Assembly (NCBI GenBank): GCA_017852615.1
Contig: JAFMKX010000001.1
Location: 117,533-149,255 of the forward strand
Source: Pontimonas sp.
GTDB taxonomy: Bacteria > Actinomycetota > Actinomycetes > Actinomycetales > Microbacteriaceae
Reading direction: 5' to 3'
Length of the DNA: 31,723 nt
Under the pieces are notes generated by a model. That model was not told where the DNA came from and made no database searches. It saw only the letters and a program-made list of their open reading frames with translations. Shown piece by piece: positions 1-7,021 of this stretch. Numbering within the stretch: position 1 is the first letter of the stretch; each line of letters opens with the position of its first letter. Both the position numbers and the translations under genes were made by a program.

Positions 1-30
1 ACTACTGGCATAGTGCGAGTGTAGCGAGGG

Positions 31-64
31 AAAGAAAAAGGGCCCCGCGAGATTCGCGGGACCC
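31..64 (-). terminator. Rho-independent terminator after rpsA
   Basis: Read on the minus strand, a GC-rich stem of about 10 bp (GGGTCCCGCG pairing with CGCGGGGCCC, one G-U or mismatch) closes a 5-nt loop and is followed directly by TTTTTCTTT. It begins about 15 nt past the rpsA stop codon, the expected place for an intrinsic terminator. It closes the minus-strand run visible here. Bases 1-30 beyond it show nothing I can assign. Confidence 0.9.
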
Positions 65-78
65 TTCCTCGTGGATGT

Positions 79-1545
79 CTATTCGCCGGAACCGACGAGC
101 TTGTCGCGCAGAGCTGCGAGAGCCTCATCATCGGCCAGTGTTCCTGCTTGCTCGACCTCTTCGGACACAGGGGCTTGCGCTTCCTGGTCCTCGTCGGCGT
201 GCTCCACGGGAACAATAACCATGGCGGCCATGCGGGCTACCTGAGCCTTGTGTGACTCCCAGCGAGCCTGGGCGTCAGCGTACTGCTGCTCCCATACCTT
301 GCGCTGCTCATCGAAGCCCTCAAGCCATTCACCGGTCTCGGAGTTGAATCCGTCTGGGTAGGCGTAGTTGCCCTTGTCGTCATACTCGGTGGGCATGCCG
401 TAGAGCGCAGGATCAAAGTCCTTGCCCTCGGGGTCAACGCCCTCATCAGCTTGCTTGATCGAGAGCGAGATTCGGCGACGCTCGAGGTCGATGTCAATGA
501 TCTTGACGAAGACCTGATCACCCGTGGAGACAACCTGCTCCGCGAGCTCAATGTGCTTGTCGGAGAGCTCCGAGATGTGAACCAAACCTTCGATTCCATC
601 GGCCACGCGAACAAAGGCACCGAAGGGAACGAGCTTGGTGACCGCTCCAGGAGCAATCTGACCAATCGCGTGTGTGCGAGCAAATACTTGCCATGGGTCC
701 TCTTGAGTTGCCTTGAGCGAGAGGGATACGCGTTCGCGGTCCATGTCGACTTCGAGCACCTCAATGGTGACTTCTTGTCCGACCTCAACAACTTCACTGG
801 CGTGCTCAATGTGCTTCCAGCTGAGCTCGGAAACGTGCACCAAGCCGTCAACCCCACCGAGGTCAACAAACGCTCCGAAGTTCACAATGGACGAGACAAC
901 ACCCTTGCGGACCTGACCCTTTTGCAGGCCTTCCAGGAAGCTCGAGCGGTTCTGGCTCTGGCTTTCTTCGAGAAGGGCGCGACGAGACAGAACCACGTTG
1001 TTGCGGTTCTTATCCAGTTCGAGGATCTTCGCTTCTACTTCTTGTCCCAGGTAAGGGGTGAGGTCGCGGACGCGACGAAGTTCAATGAGTGAGGCGGGTA
1101 GGAAGCCACGGAGTCCGATATCCACAATCAGGCCGCCCTTGACGACCTCAATGATCGTTCCGGTGACGACACCGTCGGTTTCCTTGATTTTTTCTACATC
1201 GCCCCATGCGCGCTCGTACTGTGCACGCTTCTTGGACAGGATTAGACGGCCTTCTTTGTCCTCTTTCTGGAGGACCAGGGCTTCAATGGCATCCCCAACA
1301 GAGACAACCTCAGAAGGGTCGATGTCGTGCTTGATGGAAAGCTCGCGGGAGGGAATGACACCCTCGGTTTTGTAACCGACATCGAGAAGTACTTCGTCTC
1401 GATCGATTTTGACTACGGTTCCCTCGATGAGGTCACCGTCGTTGAAGAACTTAAGAGTTTTCTCGACTTCGGCCAGGAAGTCTTCGGCGCTGCCGATGTC
1501 ATCAATGGCGATTTGCTTCGGACCGGTTGTCGTTTTTGTTGTCAT
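79..1545 (-). CDS. rpsA: 30S ribosomal protein S1
   Basis: RNA-binding protein of the small ribosomal subunit that helps load mRNA. The 488-residue product has four S1/OB-fold repeats: about residues 35-105 (EGTVVKIDRDEVLLDVG), 125-190 (GTIIEVVKGGLIVDIG), 210-280 (GVVSSIVNFGAFVDLGG) and 295-365 (GAVTKLVPFGAFVRV). A charged tail follows. Four repeats is the usual actinobacterial form, against six in E. coli. The ATG at 1545 matches the family N-terminus (MTTKTT...). Unusually, no GGAGG-like site precedes it: the bases just upstream are pyrimidine-rich (CCCTCCGATCTCT), and a six-codon upstream ORF ends on the start codon. E. coli rpsA is also Shine-Dalgarno-poor and self-regulated, so autoregulation is a reasonable inference. 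A terminator follows the gene. Confidence 0.98.
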   Translation of the reverse strand: MTTKTTTGPKQIAIDDIGSAEDFLAEVEKTLKFFNDGDLIEGTVVKIDRDEVLLDVGYKTEGVIPSRELSIKHDIDPSEVVSVGDAIEALVLQKEDKEGRLILSKKRAQYERAWGDVEKIKETDGVVTGTIIEVVKGGLIVDIGLRGFLPASLIELRRVRDLTPYLGQEVEAKILELDKNRNNVVLSRRALLEESQSQNRSSFLEGLQKGQVRKGVVSSIVNFGAFVDLGGVDGLVHVSELSWKHIEHASEVVEVGQEVTIEVLEVDMDRERVSLSLKATQEDPWQVFARTHAIGQIAPGAVTKLVPFGAFVRVADGIEGLVHISELSDKHIELAEQVVSTGDQVFVKIIDIDLERRRISLSIKQADEGVDPEGKDFDPALYGMPTEYDDKGNYAYPDGFNSETGEWLEGFDEQRKVWEQQYADAQARWESHKAQVARMAAMVIVPVEHADEDQEAQAPVSEEVEQAGTLADDEALAALRDKLVGSGE

Positions 1546-1562
1546 AGAGATCGGAGGGACAT
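1542..1562 (-). other. Six-codon upstream ORF overlapping the rpsA start
   Basis: In the minus-strand leader an ATG at 1562 opens a frame reading M-S-L-R-S-L and ends at TGA (1544-1542), which overlaps the rpsA ATG as ATGA. It is offset by one base from the rpsA frame and also lacks a Shine-Dalgarno site. The overlap matches the coupling geometry used between many genes in this window. Translation is unproven and a chance ATG is quite possible. Confidence 0.3.
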
Positions 1563-1638
1563 TTTTCTACTGGGGCGGGTGCACCGATGTGGCACACACG
1601 CAATGGACAGGACAAATCACCCTTGCGGGCGACCATTT

Positions 1639-1668
1639 AGTCTATCGAGACAACGCCGCTTTCCACAA
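1639..1668 (-). promoter_or_regulatory. Candidate rpsA promoter
   Basis: On the minus strand TTGTGG (1668-1663) and TAGACT (1644-1639) are separated by 18 nt, a fair match to an actinobacterial housekeeping promoter with a TAnnnT -10. It sits just after the polA stop codon and would give a leader of roughly 85 nt. The -35 match is weak. Confidence 0.4.
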
Positions 1669-1671
1669 ACC

Positions 1672-4317
1672 TCAGTGAGCGGCCTCGTCCCAGTGGGAGC
1701 CCCAACCCAGCTGGACTTCCAAGGGGACCAGTAGGTCAGCCGCACTGCCCATTTCCTCGACCACGATGGTTTCCAAGCTTTCTCGCTCCCCCGGGTGAAC
1801 CTCGAACACCAGTTCGTCGTGAACCTGGAGAACTAACCGAGAGGTCATGGAGCCCTGGGTCATGCGGGCATCGATGGTGATCATGGCTCTTTTGATAATG
1901 TCGGCAGCGGTGCCCTGAATAGGGGCGTTAAGTGCTGCACGTTCAGCAGCTTCGCGCACAATTCTATTCGGTGAGGTGAGCTCCGGGAACGGGCGACGGC
2001 GACCGAAGATAGTCTCTGTGTGCCCATCACGGGTGGCTTGCTCGACCACACTGCGCAGGTAGTCCCGGACTTTTCCAAATCTGCGGAAGTATTCCGTCAT
2101 CAGGGTTTTGGCCTCAGCCGGCGCAATGCCCAACTGTTTGGCCAGACCAAATGCCGATAGTCCGTAAGCGAGACCGTAACTCATCGCCTTGACTTTGGTC
2201 CGCATCGCCGGGGTGACATCCTCTGGTGGAACATCGAAAATTCGAGCTCCCACGAACCGGTGAAGGTCCTCCCCCGCATGAAACGCCTCGATAAGCCCTT
2301 CGTCTCCGGAGAGATGGGCCATGATCCGCATTTCAACTTGGGAATAGTCCGCGGTCAATAGCCCGACAGCGGGCGGCTTCGACACGAACGTGGCCCTGAT
2401 TTTGTGACCCACTTCGGTGCGCACCGGAATGTTTTGCAGGTTAGGTTCCAGAGACGACAAACGACCCGTGCTGGTGCCGGTCTGATCAAAAGTGGTGTGG
2501 ATGCGTGAGTCCTGGCCCACAGCGACCCGCAGCCCCTCAACAATTTGCCTCAATTTGGTCGCGTCTCGATGGCCTAGCAGAGCATCCAGGAAGGGGTGCG
2601 GGTTTGATACCTGGAGCTCGCTCAGAGCAGAGGCGTCAGTCGAGTATCCGGTTTTCGTTGCTCTAGTCGTCGGCATCGAGAGCTCCTCAAAGAGCACCTT
2701 CTGAAGCTGTTTGGGAGAGCCCAGGTTCACTTCATGGCCGATGGCGGCAAACGCGCTTTTCTCAAACGTGGCCACCTGGGTGGCCAACTCTGATTCGAGG
2801 TGGGTAAGCCCGGCGGAGTCACTGCCAATACCGGCATATTCCATCCGGGCCAGAATTCCCACCAGGGGAATTTCAATGTCGTTCAAGACTGTGCGGCTTC
2901 CCTCATCGAGACCCTCTATCAGGGTGTGCCACAGACCCAGAGCGCACCAGGCCTCGATTCCTACCCCGGTTGGGGCTTGTTCAGGGACCAGCTGGTCAGG
3001 ATCCGCGGTGGGTAGCTCCACTCCCATTTCATCGCGCACCAGTTCTTCAAAGCTTCGAGCCTTGGCGTTGGGCTTAGCGACCCAGGCCGCGAGGCGAGGA
3101 TCCCCCGCAACGACAACGGGGGAATCCATCTCCAGGAGCATCGTGAGCTGCTTTTTGGCATCCCACAAGACCCAGGTGTGCTCCGGCTCACTCCAGGCTT
3201 GAATAAGCGGCTGCTGGTCTTTGCTTCCCACAATCCAGGGCACCCGGATGGCCTCGGAATTGCTTGCTACTCCCACCTCGGTGAGTTCGCCATGCATCCT
3301 GCGCAGGTGAAGGCCCAAGGGCGAACCCCGGTGCTTTGCCAGCCAGGCTGAGAGCTCCTCATCCACGAGGGAGCGCTCCGCAGGAATATCCGTCACCACG
3401 CTCACGGTGTCGGGTGTTGGCACCTCGTCGCTCACCCCGGCCAGAGCAAGAACTCGTTTGGTCAGGCTTTTGAAAGCCAGTTTCTGGAACACCTCAGTCA
3501 CCGCAGCGACATCAATGGGTTGACGCTCGAGCTGGTCCAAACTCACTCCGAGATCCACATCGGTCAGCAGGTGGTTGAGCTCCCTATTACGCAACGCTCG
3601 GTCTTTTTGCTCGCGAAGATTATTACCGACGACTCCGGGAATGTCCTCGGCAGCAGCTAGGACAGCGTCCAGGGAGCCATACTGCACGATCCACTTCACG
3701 GCAGTTTTTTCGCCTACTTTGTCGATGCCAATGAGGTTGTCACTGGTCTCCCCCACCAACGCCGCCACATCGGGGTATCGATGAGGGGGAACCCCATAGC
3801 GCTCTTCGACAGCTTCGGGGGTATACCGCTTGAGTTCAGACACTCCTCTGGCGCTGGGATACAGCACCGTCACCTGCGGGTTGACCAGTTGGAAAGTGTC
3901 ACGATCACCGGAGACGACGAGCACATCGAATCCGGCTTCTGAACCCTGGTGCGCCAGCGTGGCCAAAATGTCATCGGCCTCGTAATCTTCCTTGGTCAGG
4001 GTCACCACACCCATCGCGTGTAGCGCATCTTGCAATAGAGGGACCTGACCTATGAATTCCACTGGCGTATCGCCCCGTGTGCCCTTGTATTCGGGATATA
4101 TCCGGGTTCGGAACGAAAAGCGTGACAGGTCAAACGCCACCGCCACATGGGTGGGTTTTTCTTTGGCTAACAGGCCCAAAAACATCGAGATAAAGCCGTG
4201 AATGGCGTTGGTGTGCTGGCCATCCGGAGTCTGGAAACTATCCACGGGCAGGGCATAGAAGGCCCGAAAAGCCAGGGAATGACCATCAATAACCATCAAG
4301 GTAGGCTTATCGCTCAC
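1672..4317 (-). CDS. polA: DNA polymerase I
   Basis: Repair polymerase and Okazaki-fragment processing enzyme. With the GTG at 4317 the product is 881 residues. The N-terminal 5' nuclease (about 1-290) shows MVIDGHSLAFRAFYALP, EYKGTRGDTP and SGDRDTFQLV. The middle 3'-5' exonuclease-like domain has lost the DxE catalytic motif, so proofreading is probably absent. The C-terminal polymerase has motif A (DYSQVEMR, Asp657), motif B (KAMSYGLAYG) and motif C (VHDE, His833-Asp834). In motif B, Tyr714 occupies the position that is Phe762 in E. coli; this Tyr is also known in mycobacterial PolA. I prefer GTG 4317 over the in-frame GTG at 4338 because TAGGCT lies exactly 7 nt upstream and neither start has a Shine-Dalgarno site. 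Divergent from the thioesterase gene. Confidence 0.97.
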   Translation of the reverse strand: MSDKPTLMVIDGHSLAFRAFYALPVDSFQTPDGQHTNAIHGFISMFLGLLAKEKPTHVAVAFDLSRFSFRTRIYPEYKGTRGDTPVEFIGQVPLLQDALHAMGVVTLTKEDYEADDILATLAHQGSEAGFDVLVVSGDRDTFQLVNPQVTVLYPSARGVSELKRYTPEAVEERYGVPPHRYPDVAALVGETSDNLIGIDKVGEKTAVKWIVQYGSLDAVLAAAEDIPGVVGNNLREQKDRALRNRELNHLLTDVDLGVSLDQLERQPIDVAAVTEVFQKLAFKSLTKRVLALAGVSDEVPTPDTVSVVTDIPAERSLVDEELSAWLAKHRGSPLGLHLRRMHGELTEVGVASNSEAIRVPWIVGSKDQQPLIQAWSEPEHTWVLWDAKKQLTMLLEMDSPVVVAGDPRLAAWVAKPNAKARSFEELVRDEMGVELPTADPDQLVPEQAPTGVGIEAWCALGLWHTLIEGLDEGSRTVLNDIEIPLVGILARMEYAGIGSDSAGLTHLESELATQVATFEKSAFAAIGHEVNLGSPKQLQKVLFEELSMPTTRATKTGYSTDASALSELQVSNPHPFLDALLGHRDATKLRQIVEGLRVAVGQDSRIHTTFDQTGTSTGRLSSLEPNLQNIPVRTEVGHKIRATFVSKPPAVGLLTADYSQVEMRIMAHLSGDEGLIEAFHAGEDLHRFVGARIFDVPPEDVTPAMRTKVKAMSYGLAYGLSAFGLAKQLGIAPAEAKTLMTEYFRRFGKVRDYLRSVVEQATRDGHTETIFGRRRPFPELTSPNRIVREAAERAALNAPIQGTAADIIKRAMITIDARMTQGSMTSRLVLQVHDELVFEVHPGERESLETIVVEEMGSAADLLVPLEVQLGWGSHWDEAAH

Positions 4318-4324
4318 GAGGCCT

Positions 4325-4330
4325 AGCCTA
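4325..4330 (-). promoter_or_regulatory. -10 element for leaderless polA
   Basis: TAGGCT read on the minus strand, followed by 7 nt and then the GTG at 4317. It fits the TAnnnT actinobacterial -10, so transcription would begin on or next to the start codon. No clear -35 is visible. The same hexamer and spacing recur before three other genes in this window. Confidence 0.5.
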
Positions 4331-4360
4331 CTGGGCACAGGATTTTGCTAAGGAGCGACC

Positions 4361-4792
4361 GTGACTGTTTTCCCCGCTGATATGGACCCTGCCCTCGTGG
4401 CTCGACTGATTGAGACAGGCGGCGGAGAGTTGGCCAAGAAAATGGGCATCGAATTCCTCGAGCTTTCCGCTGAGCTCTCGATTGCTCGTATGCCTGTCGA
4501 GGGAAATAGGCAAGTCGTGGGGCTGCTTCACGGGGGCGCTCATGTGGTACTCGCAGAATCCTTGGGTTCCATGTCCTCGGCCATTCATGGCGGACCGGAT
4601 CGGATTGCGGTCGGAATCGAAATAAACGCGACGCATTCCAAATCAGCCACGGAAGGCTACGTCACGGCAACCTGTGAAGCCCTCGTGCTGGGGCGAACCT
4701 TAGCCACCCACCAGATTACGATTCGAGATGATGCGGGAAATCGGTTGTCTACCGTGCGCATGACGAACTTTATTCGCGACGCGCAGCGCTAA
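4361..4792 (+). CDS. PaaI-type hotdog-fold thioesterase
   Basis: Probable acyl-CoA thioesterase of 143 residues, a single hotdog domain. The HGGxxxxLAE signature of the PaaI / 4-hydroxybenzoyl-CoA thioesterase II group is present (His57-Gly-Gly, catalytic-type Glu66), followed by the expected SxxEGYVTATCEAL strand and TVRMTNFI end. The GTG start at 4361 has a strong ribosome site, AAGGAG at 4350-4355, five bases upstream. It is the only protein gene on the plus strand. It diverges from polA, and its stop overlaps that of the response regulator by 4 nt. A TAGCCT at 4324-4329 could be its -10. The physiological substrate cannot be told from the sequence; menaquinone-pathway or phenylacetyl-CoA-type substrates are known for relatives. 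Confidence 0.9.
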   Translation: MTVFPADMDPALVARLIETGGGELAKKMGIEFLELSAELSIARMPVEGNRQVVGLLHGGAHVVLAESLGSMSSAIHGGPDRIAVGIEINATHSKSATEGYVTATCEALVLGRTLATHQITIRDDAGNRLSTVRMTNFIRDAQR

Positions 4793-5409
4793 ATATCGGG
4801 GTTATCCGCTTTTTTGGCCAGTTGATCAACCACCGTCTGAGCCACTTCGAGCATGGTCAGGCGTCGATCCATCGAAGCTTTTTGAATCCATCGGAATGCT
4901 TCTGGTTCGGTCAGCCCCATGGTGTCGTTGAGAATCCCCTTGGCGCGATCGAGGACCTTGCGGGTCTCGAGCCGGTCAGCTAAATCTGACACTTCGTATT
5001 CCAGTGCCTGGAGCTGTTGGTAGCGGCTGAGAGCAATATCAATTGCAGGAATGAGGTCGTTGGGCGTAAAAGGTTTGACGACATAGGCCAGAGCTCCCGC
5101 TTCTGCTGCCCTCTCGACAAGCTCACGTTGCGAAAAAGCGGTCAACAGAACGACAGGGGCAATCTTCTTTTTGGTGATGATGTCCGCCGCAGAAATACCA
5201 TCGAGAAGCGGCATCTTGACATCCATCACGACCAAGTCGGGCCGCAGCTCTTCCGCGAGCGCGACCGCCTTTTCCCCATCGGCGGCTTCGGCAATGACAT
5301 CGAAGCCGTGATCGCGCAATGTTTCGACGACGTCGATACGAATCAGGGACTCATCCTCGGCCACGATGACTCGCGTGGGGCCAGCAGGTCTCGCGTCAGT
5401 TTCAGTCAC
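4789..5409 (-). CDS. pdtaR: ANTAR-domain response regulator (PdtaR family)
   Basis: Two-component regulator that binds RNA rather than DNA. The 206 residues form an N-terminal receiver domain (about 12-130) and a C-terminal ANTAR domain (about 135-200). The receiver keeps all key residues: Glu18/Asp19 acidic pair, Asp63 phosphoacceptor in VMDVKMP, Thr90 and Lys112 (VVKPF). The ANTAR part shows the ETRKVLDRAKGIL helix and MGLTEPEAFRWIQ. The layout matches Mycobacterium tuberculosis Rv1626 (PdtaR), whose ANTAR domain acts by antitermination. No histidine kinase gene is adjacent, as in mycobacteria. The GTG at 5409 has no Shine-Dalgarno site but has TAGGCT 6 nt upstream, suggesting a leaderless mRNA. 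It converges on the thioesterase gene with a 4-nt overlap. Confidence 0.94.
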   Translation of the reverse strand: MTETDARPAGPTRVIVAEDESLIRIDVVETLRDHGFDVIAEAADGEKAVALAEELRPDLVVMDVKMPLLDGISAADIITKKKIAPVVLLTAFSQRELVERAAEAGALAYVVKPFTPNDLIPAIDIALSRYQQLQALEYEVSDLADRLETRKVLDRAKGILNDTMGLTEPEAFRWIQKASMDRRLTMLEVAQTVVDQLAKKADNPDI

Positions 5410-5415
5410 GGTACG

Positions 5416-5421
5416 AGCCTA
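5416..5421 (-). promoter_or_regulatory. -10 element for leaderless response regulator
   Basis: TAGGCT on the minus strand, then 6 nt, then the GTG start at 5409. The spacing places the transcription start at the initiation codon. It lies in the 46-nt gap shared with the divergent tRNA-Leu gene, whose own -10 may be TATGGT at 5425-5430 on the plus strand. Confidence 0.5.
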
Positions 5422-5455
5422 CGGTATGGTTCTTACGCACGAGGTTGTGCGACAG

Positions 5456-5538
5456 GCCGGATTGGCGGAATGGCAGACGCGGAGCACTCAAAATGCTTTG
5501 TCCGAAAGGACGTGTGGGTTCAACTCCCACATCCGGCA
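5456..5538 (+). tRNA. tRNA-Leu, anticodon CAA
   Basis: A complete class II tRNA. The acceptor stem pairs GCCGGAT (5456-5462) with ATCCGGC (5531-5537), discriminator A at 5538. The D arm is GCG...CGC, the anticodon loop CTCAAAA gives CAA (reads UUG), the long variable arm is TCCGAAAGGA, and the T arm is GTGGG-TTCAACT-CCCAC. The 3' CCA is not encoded. It is transcribed against the flanking pyk and response-regulator genes. Confidence 0.97.
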
Positions 5539-5541
5539 CAG

Positions 5542-5565
5542 TAGGAAGTTAGTCCTAGTTTTCTT
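5542..5565 (+). terminator. Weak hairpin with T-tract after tRNA-Leu
   Basis: TAGGA (5542-5546) can pair with TCCTA (5553-5557), followed by GTTTTCTT on the plus strand. The stem is only 5 bp and A/T rich, and it overlaps the last codons of pyk on the other strand, so this is a tentative terminator for the tRNA transcript. Confidence 0.35.
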
Positions 5566-7000
5566 GCCAGGCAGGGGCTACACCAGACTCTGCGTGTCCG
5601 ACCACATGGACGCGCATATCGTTGGTCGAACCGGGCGTTCCTGGAGGGGAACCGGAGATGACCACGACTTTGTCTCCCTCGACGGCCAGGCCACGCTCGA
5701 GCAGCGCCCTGTCGACCTGGGGATACATTTCATCAGTGTGACGCACGCGAGGCACGGCAATAGATTCGATACCCCAGGTCAGAGTCATACGGCGACGCAC
5801 CTCTTCTGAGGGCGTAAAGGCAATCATGGGAATGCGCGAGCGCAAGCGAGACATGCGTCGGGCGGAATCTCCCGATTCGGTGAAGATGCAGACGTATTTT
5901 GCCTCGACAAACTCGGCCACTTCCGCGGCAGCCAGGGTGATGGCCCCTCCTTGGGTGCGCGGACGGCTACCCAGCGGCGGAATACGAGTCAATCCGTGTT
6001 CCTCAGTCGAGGCAAGAATCCTGGCCATGGTGGACACCGTGATGGCTGGATACTTGCCCACACTGGTCTCACCGCTGAGCATCACAGCATCGGCGCCGTC
6101 CAGAATGGCATTAGCCACGTCGGAGGTTTCGGCCCGAGTAGGCACAGGCGCTTCGATCATAGATTCCAGCATTTGTGTGGCCACGATGACGGGTTTTGCC
6201 ATCTTGCGGCTGAGCTCAATGGCCATTTTCTGGACAATCGGAACTGTCTCTGGGGGCAGCTCGACGCCAAGGTCGCCTCGGGCGACCATGATTCCATCGA
6301 AAGCGTCCACGATTTCATCCAGCGCGTCCACAGCCTCAGGCTTTTCAATCTTGGCGATGATGGGGCACGATTTACCTTCTTCGCGCATGATCTCTCGCAC
6401 CCGAACCACATCATCTGCCGAACGGACAAAGCTCAGGGCGATGTAGTCGCAGCCCAGCCCCAGACCCCAACGCAGGTCCTCTTCATCCTTATCGGAGAGT
6501 GCTGGTGCAGACACTGCCACACCGGGGAGGTTGATGCCTTTGTTGTTCGAGACAAATCCGCCGACCACGACGGTGGTCACGACGTCTTCTGCCCCGGAGC
6601 TGACCGCTTCGAGCTTGACCTTGCCATCATCGATCAGCAGCGTGTCCCCGGCTTTGACATCGCCTGGTAAACCTTTGTAGGTGGTACCCACCAACTCTTT
6701 GGTGCCCTCGACATCTCTCGTCGTGATGGTAAACGTGTCACCCTTTTTGAGCTCGTGAGGCCCAGCGGCGAATTTTTCCAAGCGAATTTTAGGACCCTGA
6801 AGATCCACTAAGACGGCGATGGGGGTGGCGCTGTCCTGCGCGGCTTTGCGTACGTTCGCGTAAATCTCTTCGTGAACATCGTGACTGCCGTGACTGAGAT
6901 TCATCCGAAAAACGTTGACGCCGGCGTCAATGAGCGACCTTATGCTGTCGTAACTAGCGGTGGCAGGCCCCAGTGTGGCTACAATTTTGGCGCGTCTCAT
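5555..7000 (-). CDS. pyk: Pyruvate kinase
   Basis: Final glycolytic step, phosphoenolpyruvate plus ADP to pyruvate plus ATP, in the cytoplasm. The 481 residues are normal length. The N-terminal barrel begins AKIVATLGPA; Arg32, Asn34 and Ser36 lie in FRMNLSHGS, and KIRLEKF follows LVDLQGP. The family signature PIIAKIEKPEAVDAL (about 213-227) carries catalytic Lys217 and is followed by GIMVARGDLGVE. The B domain sits at about 72-160 and the C-terminal domain ends with HVVGHAESG. The ATG at 7000 has AGAGGAA about 7 nt upstream. It starts 21 nt after gltD and may be cotranscribed with gltBD. It ends 17 nt from the oppositely oriented tRNA-Leu, with no minus-strand terminator visible. Confidence 0.98.
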   Translation of the reverse strand: MRRAKIVATLGPATASYDSIRSLIDAGVNVFRMNLSHGSHDVHEEIYANVRKAAQDSATPIAVLVDLQGPKIRLEKFAAGPHELKKGDTFTITTRDVEGTKELVGTTYKGLPGDVKAGDTLLIDDGKVKLEAVSSGAEDVVTTVVVGGFVSNNKGINLPGVAVSAPALSDKDEEDLRWGLGLGCDYIALSFVRSADDVVRVREIMREEGKSCPIIAKIEKPEAVDALDEIVDAFDGIMVARGDLGVELPPETVPIVQKMAIELSRKMAKPVIVATQMLESMIEAPVPTRAETSDVANAILDGADAVMLSGETSVGKYPAITVSTMARILASTEEHGLTRIPPLGSRPRTQGGAITLAAAEVAEFVEAKYVCIFTESGDSARRMSRLRSRIPMIAFTPSEEVRRRMTLTWGIESIAVPRVRHTDEMYPQVDRALLERGLAVEGDKVVVISGSPPGTPGSTNDMRVHVVGHAESGVAPAWQEN

Positions 7001-7021
7001 GGCGGTTCCTCTTCGGATTAC

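Noticed and set aside
451..1092. 213-codon plus-strand frame opposite rpsA
   Set aside because: Antisense to the repeated S1 domains; its apparent repeats mirror the S1 repeats on the real strand.
5951..6670. 239-codon plus-strand frame opposite pyk
   Set aside because: Antisense to the pyruvate kinase core; no motif, no start context, His-rich shadow composition.
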